Positions 57,301 to 64,000 of a stretch of DNA of 64,000 bases are shown here, piece after piece. The notes beneath the pieces were generated by a model. That model ran no database searches. It saw only the letters and a list, made by a program, of their open reading frames with translations, and was not told the DNA's origin. The translations under genes and the position numbers were made by a program. The stretch is from Misgurnus anguillicaudatus (lineage: Eukaryota; Chordata; Actinopteri; Cypriniformes; Cobitidae). Each line of letters begins with the position of its first letter. Within the stretch, counting starts at the first letter, position 1. The stretch covers positions 2,251,001 through 2,315,000 of the forward strand of contig NC_073346.2 in NCBI RefSeq assembly GCF_027580225.2. Direction: 5' to 3'.

Positions 57301-59685
57301 AATGCGTTACTGGGCAGACTCCCAGCCTGAACAACCCAACCCCTACAGAAGATCCAAAATGCTGCAGCTAGAGTGGTCTTCAATAAGCCAAAGAGGGTGC
57401 ACATTAGTGATGCGCGGGTCGGCGTTTTTTCCAACCCGCGGGTCCCGCTTTTATGAAATATTTGGCCCGCCCCAACCCGCACCGCAACACTGTATCTATT
57501 TTTACATCCCGCACCGCCCCGCGCCCGCGACCATTAAAATAGACATACTAGGCATTTGTAATGTAAATAAAAAGAGGCTTTATTTCAGCCTAAGAGTGCT
57601 TGGAAACAGCCATTAGATTACATCACCCTGTAAACTGGCAACAACATACACCAATGAGCCATAGAAACCAGCATGGTCATATTAATACAGAGATAGGATA
57701 ATGATAAACCAGGGGTGTCCAATACATCGATAGCAAAGGCAATGCCGGCAGATCGCACAAAAGTCAACTGTGTATTCTCATGCTGCTCCATGCCTCCACG
57801 GGAAAATTGGCATTATGAGTAATTGTGAAACACTTAAGTCTTTTTGAGTTGCTGTGCCTTTCTTCTCATATGTGTTTTTATAAATCTTATGCCTGCCCGC
57901 TGCAGATCAGTCGTGTAAACTTCCGAAATTTACAAGCATGCAATTGCATCGCATTCTTGCTTTCATGCACGAGCTGAAGCACGCGAGAGCGAGCGAACGA
58001 GGGAGAGAGAGAGAGAGAGAGAGAGAGGCAGGGTTGTGCTGATATATGCTTCTGATACTATTGTAATTTTCTTTCAAGTTTGTTTCACTAAATCTCCGCT
58101 ATTTTAAACAGTACTCGACATGTGCTCCAGGATTTTTTTTAACTTCTCAAGAAAATAGAGTAATGGTGACAGCCCTAAATCCAATGTAGAGATATATGCA
58201 GTATAGTCCACGTATTTAAAGTGTTTTTAACATGTAGAACTTGTCGGCTTTATCATTTTAAAAGTAGATCACCACACAAAAAAGCAGCATTTGTATTATC
58301 TATTCACAAATTCCCTACCTTAATTTCTCCTGCAGATCGTCTTTCATCTTTTAATTCTCTGTTTGTTTTGTTGTTGTGGCTGGCAGCCAGCGGGAGCTAC
58401 TTGGCGCTTCCGTGACGTCAAATGTTTGGGGATATCAAGTTACGTTGCCACATAGGCCTACGTAATTTAACCTTATCAAAGAACGTAATTAAGTGTAAAA
58501 ATATATATTCCCAAATATTTAATATGCTACAGGGAATTAGACGCAACATATCAGTTTTTTAATTTTGTTTTTAATGACCCGCCCCAACCCGCCCCGCATT
58601 AAAGTTACAATTTCTGTACCCGCCCCAAACCGACCCGCGGGTTACCCGCAGGGCCCGCGGGTTACGAGACGACCCGCGCATCACTAGTGCACATCATTCC
58701 TCCCTTTGTCAGGTTACACTGGCTTCCTATAGCAGCTTGCATCAAGTAAAAAGCTCTGCTCCTGGCCTTTAAAACCACCACTGGGTCAGCATCCCCTTAC
58801 CTTAAATCACTTACAGACTTATACCCTCCATGTGCTCTGTCACAGAGTGACGGCTTGTGGTGCCGTTCCAAAAAGGGAAAAATCACTATTGCGTACCTTC
58901 TTTGATTCTGTTCCTCATCTTTGGAATGATCTGACTCTGTAGAATCAACTAAAAACCATCTCTTCCATCAACACCTCACTTGCTAATATCTTTTTTTTTT
59001 CAAATCTTATCTTTACATTCTGTCAAAAAAAAATATTACTTAACCTTGGCTAAGTATACTGTGTTAGACTTGATGAGACTAGTTCAAGTACACTTATGTA
59101 TTGCTGTTCTTGTATTGCTCTAATTACTTCTAGTGATTTAAAAAAAATTGTAATTTGACGAAATACATACTCTTTTTCCTTTAATGCTACAAATACAGCA
59201 AAAACTCTTGTGGAAAAAATGAAAGAGCATGATTAATTTTGTTGAAAATCTGTTAAAATTACTTTCGTAGACATAAAACCATGTAATCAGGTTGATTCAG
59301 ATTTATCAAATCGCTAAATCAGTATTTATAAAAAATTTTTTACTTAAAAAGCACCTTTAGCATAAAGCACATTTTAGATTAGTTCGGAAAACCACTCCCA
59401 GACAGCAAACATCACACTTTTTTTTAGTGCTTGCTTATCTGCAATGTGTAAGATGTTTATAATTCAGAATGTATGTAAAACTGCTAAGATGTATAACCTA
59501 AGATGTATTTACACAGATGTTTTCAGATCTCCAGATTTTTACCAGACATCTTACAGACGTCCTCTGTGCTAAATGGGCTACCTATGCTATATGAATGAAG
59601 TGAAGACTCATTTCTTACCTGTGAGCTCCAGGGCTGATAAGAAAAATCCCAAAAGAAGTGGAACGCTATAACGCCACATTCGCAT
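45392..59685 (-). CDS. cdcp1: CUB domain-containing protein 1
   Basis: Nine exons (5' to 3'): 59619-59685, 54106-54306, 52197-52532, 51719-52084, 47070-47273, 46325-46702, 45869-46222, 45666-45750, 45392-45584. All have GT-AG borders and the frame closes on TAA: 727 aa (human 836). Residues 1-22 form the signal peptide (MRMWRYSVPLLLGFFLSALE). The extracellular part has CUB-like regions, including NRTFIWNLKA in exon 3, which matches human NRTFIWDVKA, and a CUB in exon 4 with PQYPDSFPSN. The transmembrane helix is 638-663 (exon 8). The tail 664-727 holds Tyr 681, 707, 709 and 716 in SIYNPN and HHYDYIDDTLVYSDL, matching human Y707, Y734 and Y743 contexts. CDCP1 is a surface glycoprotein phosphorylated by Src-family kinases. 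Introns 1, 2 and 4 carry mobile elements; no exon is hit. A possible upstream in-frame start is absent. Confidence 0.92.
46790..46960. repeat. Possible EnSpm-type MITE piece in cdcp1 intron 5
   Basis: Repeated TATGTAC/GTACATA words, a CCCAGTGACAGC stretch and a T tract before TCTGCCAGTG resemble CACTA-type fish MITEs ending in CAGTG. The ends are not certain. Confidence 0.35.
48045..48516. mobile_element. Solo LTR, 472 bp
   Basis: TGTCAG...CTGACA ends and a perfect 5-bp duplication ACACT (48040-48044 and 48517-48521). It interrupts the Rex1-like LINE within the RT region; removing it restores the LINE reading. The internal part is absent, so it is the product of LTR-LTR recombination. Superfamily is probably Ty3/gypsy from the 5-bp duplication, not certain. 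Confidence 0.82.
49162..50588. mobile_element. hAT-like element in the Rex1 LINE
   Basis: It begins CAGGGCTGGACTTGG and ends ...CCACCGGCCCTG, with GGCCCA-rich words near both ends. A tandem duplication near the right end (about 50310-50400 and 50415-50510) repeats GGGCCAGCTTAA, CAATGGGCTGC and GTGGGCCGGTCTGTCTAG. The 8-bp flanks do not match, so the exact ends are uncertain. It splits the LINE between 49160 and 50589. Confidence 0.55.
53598..53819. mobile_element. TTAA MITE in cdcp1 intron 2
   Basis: Ends AGGTGGGGTGCATG and CATGCACCCCACCT with perfect TTAA duplications (53594-53597 and 53820-53823). Related to the diverged pieces at 12905-13495. Non-coding. Confidence 0.85.
55449..55982. mobile_element. 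MITE with 22-bp perfect inverted ends in LINE copy B
   Basis: Ends GGGGCCAGTCACACCAAAAG and its complement match over 22 bp. The LINE reads across when it is removed, by comparison with 19241-19265 in the other copy. The duplication is unclear, so the superfamily is open (hAT or Harbinger). The long open frame across its right part and into the LINE is not a gene. Confidence 0.75.
57405..58686. mobile_element. hAT non-autonomous element in LINE copy B
   Basis: Ends TAGTGATGCGCGGGTC and GACCCGCGCATCACTA with a perfect 8-bp duplication GTGCACAT (57397-57404 and 58687-58694). Subterminal AACCCGC-rich words lie at both ends, and a (GA)n tract lies at about 57999-58027. No transposase. Removing it rejoins the LINE 3' part. 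Confidence 0.9.
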
Positions 59686-59689
59686 GATG

Positions 59690-60716
59690 TCCTAACTCTT
59701 ACTCGATCCACTGCATGCTGAACAGCTGTCTTCGTGGTCAAGAGCATTTACTGTAAAGTGGCTTCCTGTGTTTTGACAGTCTTCCATGTAAAGTCATTGT
59801 TAGTCATCATTAGTCTATCAGGCTGGTCAGGTAAATAAAACAGATTAATAAAATTTATATCTGTCTCTGGAATGTTTACTGTCTTATGTAACTTTACTTC
59901 ACACTAAATATCTTACATATTTTATACAGGGAAACAAATATAATGCACAATAACTATATATCAATGCTGGCAGCATCTGCTTCTAGTGCTTCTAGATTCT
60001 AGTGTTTTCTGTGCATGCGTGTGTTGGGTCGGCTTTTTGTGTAGCATTGAGTAAGACTACAACAAAAAATGTGGCAAGATTCCAGACCAAGTTGTGACTT
60101 GCCTGGCTTTAAGGCTTTTCATGCCTTAAGCTTCACAGGTTTACATGGGTAAAATGAAAGCAAAGAAATTTAGGGGTGATTTAATAAAAGATGCAAGTGC
60201 AAAATATAAATGATAAATAAGAACACTGATAATGTGATTGTTTTTGCATAAAACATTTACCCATGTGCCAGCCAGGCCAACATTTAATGCCTAAAGACCT
60301 ACAGTAAATGTTGCCTGTATCCCCGTATCCCCAGGGCTAGAAATGGGTGGGAACATGGGTTATGAAATCCAGGGAGTGAATTTCTAGAGGAAACGGAATT
60401 TTTGAAATGGTGGAATTGAAAAAGAATTACATTTAAACAACTTGATTTCCCATTATGACTGTTTTATTGCAACTATTATTTTATAATGCATAATCAAGCA
60501 CATGACACTTTATAGTCATAGTGGCACTGTATGACTGATGTATCGGTTTCATTTTAGATTTTTTCTTATCTTAAATATGCATTAACTGAATTTTTCTTTA
60601 ACTCAAGGACATTTTTTTGTCAATAATTCGTGTGACTCAAATACTCAATAAAGACACAAACAATGTTAATGTTTTTTTTTTTGTATTATTTATTTTAAAC
60701 TAATCTACGTCATCTA
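59690..60716. other. Upstream of cdcp1, no further gene
   Basis: The cdcp1 promoter should lie in the first few hundred bases. I see no clear TATA box or CpG island, and no gene or named repeat in the rest. Confidence 0.4.
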
Positions 60717-61013
60717 CACTCTAAAAAATTATGTGTTGGATTTACTTAAAATATATATGCACCATTTTTGCACCACACTTTTTAAGTATTCCCAACTTTG
60801 ATAGTTTTACTTAAAATTAACAAGAAACCCTGTGTTTTATGTACTTACATTTTTAAGTAAAGAATGTTGATGAACTCAAATATTTAAGTTCATATAATAC
60901 ATTTTTTCTTGTTTATTTTAAGTAAAATTATTCCAAGTTGGGATTACTTAAAAAGTGTGATGCAAAAATGGTGCATATATATTTTAAGTAAATCCAACAC
61001 ATATTTTAGAGTG
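60717..61013. mobile_element. EnSpm-like snap-back MITE
   Basis: CACTCTAAAAAATTATGTG at the left folds onto the right end (ATATTTTAGAGTG) over about 70 bp including GGTGCATATATATTTTAAGT. The inner part has many ACTTAAA/TTTAAGT words. The flanks show no clear 3-bp duplication. Confidence 0.75.
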
Positions 61014-61074
61014 AAGTTGGAGCAATTTAGTATATCCAATTCAGCTAACCTGCATGTTTTGGACTGTGGGAGTG

Positions 61075-62770
61075 TACTCTAAAAAACGATTTGTTGGCTG
61101 AACAACCATAACTTATGAAAGTAATTGGATTAAACACAAAAAACTTAGTATTTATAACTTTTCAACCTCTACTTAACATATTTAGTATGTGTAACACAAA
61201 AATGTAAGTTACCAGGTGAACTTAAATGTATCCAAAAAAAACATAAGTAATGCTAACTACTATAACAATTGCATCAAAATTAAGTAAATCTAGCATAACA
61301 TTTTAAGTAACTATAGAGCCACGTGATTTCCCATGATGCCTTTCCAGTCAAAAATTATGACATCTGTCGTAGCCATTTTGTGAAGCACATGCCTTGTAAA
61401 AAATCCAACTTCAAAATGTTCTTTTAACAAAAAACAAAGTTTTTCTTGTTGAATGGCATCAATTCATTAATTTGTGTTCACTGAATGAAATAAGCATAAT
61501 CATCCTTGTAACAAATATCATTTGTTGACTGGAGTTTTAAGTTTTTGTCCAATTTGTTTACCCAACTTGCCAAATTGAGTAATCTGAACAAGCAATTTAA
61601 AAAAAACAATGGTCTGAATAGTTCCCAGCATGCATTGCGACATGTTCACTTCTTTGGTTAATATTACTAAAAAAGATGACTGTTTTAATGTTTGCTGGGT
61701 TTATTTATGTTGATATGTTGTTAATGTTAGTTATATGTTGTATTTAGAGTTATTTTGAAAAAATTATGTTTGTTCATTGTTACCATGATTGAGAAGTGTG
61801 TGCTCAGTGTAAAGGGCAACACAGTGGGTGAGCGCGCATCATTGTTTCCTCACAGCAAAAAGGTCTCTGATTCAAGCAAGAGCTAAGTCAGACAAAGACT
61901 TTGTTCAGGAGACCTATAAACTATCCCCCCACCTCCTGCCAGTTTTTATTTTGTGGTATCGCCATACCACAGGTCAAAATGTCTGTATAACCATTTTATC
62001 CCATAATGCACCAAGAGGTGTACAGTGCATGTAAATGTTCTCTTTGAAGTATATTCCTATTCATATAAGCATTTCTTTGCACAGCAGGGGGCCTAGGAAA
62101 TGAAATTGTCCAGCCATGACTTTCTGTTTCACAGGAGTATAATATAGTCAAATATATACAGTAGTGAAGGGTATACGTGGTATAAGCAAAAGATTGTTGA
62201 GCATCACAAAATAAACAGTGGCTGTAAGAAACATTGAAAATTCCCATTTCCCTAAGTAATAGTTAACAGCAATAATTAAGATGTTTCAATCAACTGGATA
62301 TGTTATTTATCTTATTTAGGATTTCAATAGAAGTTTTGCGATTTATTTACTAAAAAGGTGCAAAATAAATAACACAGGCGCAACAGCTGATTTCCATAAT
62401 GACCAACGCAATCTACCAAGAGCAGCGCAAATTAGTTCAGGGTCACAAATAAGAGCTGATCCTCCGAGTCCTGCAGGTGATCTGCTAACGCCTGATGCAC
62501 TTCAGTTCAGTACCACGGACATCGCAGCTAACAAAGTCAAAGTACACTAAAAAGAACCAGAGAACAAAAAAATTAAGTTTACAAGAAGTTTTAAAACACC
62601 TGGTATTGTGTGACTTCTCCTCCTGTTACTCAAATAAAAAAATAACATGGCTTGGCAAACAATATTTTTTAAGTATTATGTTGTTGGCATTACAAATAAA
62701 TTCTTACATGTGGAAAAAATCATCCAGCCTTGTACTGTCTCTGTGAAGTCGCTGGTGTTGTGCATGAACA
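61075..62770. other. No gene; partial EnSpm-like end
   Basis: A second TACTCTAAAAAACGATTTG end at 61075 suggests another EnSpm-type MITE whose right end I could not fix; TTTGTCCAATTTG/CCAACTTGCCAAATTG words near 61550 may belong to it. Otherwise AT-rich with no exon. Confidence 0.35.
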
Positions 62771-62774
62771 GTTA

Positions 62775-63059
62775 GGTCTCGTACACACTACAGCTAAATT
62801 CAGTTGTTACTTCACCTTTTATAGCTTAATCCTGTTCTGTACACATAATTTTCAGAAATGTACAGGTGCGGCTGAGGTTTATTAAAATTGCTGAACATAA
62901 CGCTGTAATATTCAGTAAATAGTAACCAAGTGAGACAGCAGGACATTGCTATGGGTACCTCTTTGTGAGTTGTACAGACATTGAACAATCATTTAGGGGT
63001 TTCACTCACACATTTAAATGCCGTTGTCACTCTCGAAACTTTGATGTGTGTACGGGGCC
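62775..63059. mobile_element. MITE with GGTCTCGTACACAC ends
   Basis: The left GGTCTCGTACACAC and right TGTGTGTACGGGGCC ends are inverted. Flanking TTA and TTG could be a decayed 3-bp duplication. Non-coding. Confidence 0.5.
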
Positions 63060-64000
63060 TTGGACCTATCAAGAAACCTTCAAGGACCAAAGCTTAAGAA
63101 TTGCAGATATTTGTTGAGTCGTGGGCCTTTAAAAAACAACATCTACATCACCACAAGTTGATTAGGAGGGTTTGACAGACACTACTAGAATTTTAAACAG
63201 ATCTGGGTTTTATGGTCATATGAAAACACATGACATGAGTTTAGTGCACACATGGATAAAAAGGTATGTCCACCGCTAATTGCTATTATAATATACTGCT
63301 GAATCTTTAATGTTGTGTGTTTATTTTTATTAGTTTATGGATATCTTGTGCAGATATATGGCATCATAGAATCTAAACAAAATAAAAAAAAAATCAAATC
63401 ATGGTTCCGTAAGGACATTGATTGGAAACAAACATCACAATCAACATGAAAATGAGTCACAAAGCACAAATGTGGCTTCATTTTTTCCTCAAGACCTACA
63501 GTAAATGAAGATATAGAAGCCAATTACAGTATGGACACAGCTCTTCTCTCTTAGACTACTGTGACATCACATGCACTTTCTACAAACAAACAAAAAACCT
63601 TTGCAGTATTTGTCCTAATAGACATTTTACTGTTCACAATCATGAGTTTAACCCATTTCAAATGTTAGTCTGCAAAATACAGGAATAAACCAAAAGTAAA
63701 TATATGTGCAATTAGTTTGTAGTAGAGTAGGCTACAGTATGGATCATGTAATACCTCAGTGTTTTGGTCAAATGCTGCCCGTCTGAGTGGCCATTTGAGG
63801 CTGACATTTTTTACAATGCATACTCAGTAATGTGATACATTTAACTTAGTAAAGATGAATACAATATCTTACTCAATTGAGACAAGTTACAGACTCCAAA
63901 AAGATTCAGTTAATTTATTAAGATACTATAAATTACAATTACGTATCTTGGACGTAAAAACCTTACAAAGTTAATTTGTTCACACTATTTTATAAATAGA
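63060..64000. other. No gene recognised
   Basis: AT-rich sequence to the end of the window with short chance frames only. Confidence 0.45.

Larger units (their letters stand above)
55318..59150 (+). mobile_element. L2/CR1-like LINE copy B in cdcp1 intron 1
   Basis: Same family as the split copy at 18365-27530. It starts with the linker between endonuclease and RT, then RT frames (56118-56489, 56702-56989, 56904-57212) with LLDLSAAFDTVNHH near 56655, GVPQDSVLGPVLFSIYM, and an intact CYADDTQ catalytic box (about 56922). The 3' part continues after a hAT insertion at 58695 and fades near 59150. It is 5'-truncated, frameshifted, and antisense to cdcp1. Confidence 0.8.

Overview
The window looks like chromosomal DNA of a cypriniform teleost (zebrafish/carp relative). 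It is AT-rich and gene-poor, and it is crowded with DNA-transposon families that I associate with that group: hAT, Harbinger, EnSpm/CACTA-like, TTAA-flanked snap-back elements and a MULE. Two L2-like LINEs, a Rex1-like LINE and Ty3/gypsy LTR pieces are also present. No ribosomal RNA, tRNA or CRISPR array was recognised. All calls come from reading the sequence, with exon junctions checked by hand for GT-AG sites and frame.

Only two ordinary host genes are supported. A complete three-exon tetranectin gene (clec3b, + strand, 28122-29538, 198 aa) is followed tail-to-tail by a complete nine-exon cdcp1 gene (- strand, 59685 down to 45392, 727 aa). The same pair is adjacent and convergent in human 3p21, so the order and orientation are conserved. 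The 15.8 kb between them is filled by two large mobile elements. cdcp1 introns 1 and 4 each hold a LINE that was itself invaded by younger elements.

Layout. 1-18 kb is a repeat field: a Harbinger-like element (664-3402) with a hAT MITE inside, a decayed multi-exon gene of unknown family (3747-5259), a hAT element (7462-8592), a 2.6 kb LTR-like element built of tandem mini-exon/mini-intron units (9020-11637), and smaller MITEs. 18.4-27.5 kb is an L2-like LINE split by a 7.26 kb CACTG-ended element (19327-26585). That element carries a captured host-like exon, three nested TTAA palindromes, and a tandem duplication in which one copy has a hAT MITE and the other keeps the empty site. 28.1-29.5 kb is clec3b. 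30.9-32.9 kb is a second, inverted and diverged copy of the LTR-like element.

33.4-42.9 kb is the most notable object: a complete Mutator-like (MULE) transposon with 105-bp terminal inverted repeats and a perfect 9-bp target duplication. Its twelve-exon transposase gene (738 codons plus stop) reads open from start to stop and ends in a SWIM zinc finger. A Sushi-type gypsy element (gag and protease only) sits in one of its introns, so the coding frame is spared. 45.4-59.7 kb is cdcp1. 59.7-64 kb has only small MITEs.

How the parts work together: tetranectin would be a secreted trimeric C-type lectin-like protein and CDCP1 a membrane protein signalling through cytoplasmic tyrosines. They are neighbours by synteny, with no sign of shared regulation. 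The rest is a layered record of transposition in which insertion order can be read directly from nesting.
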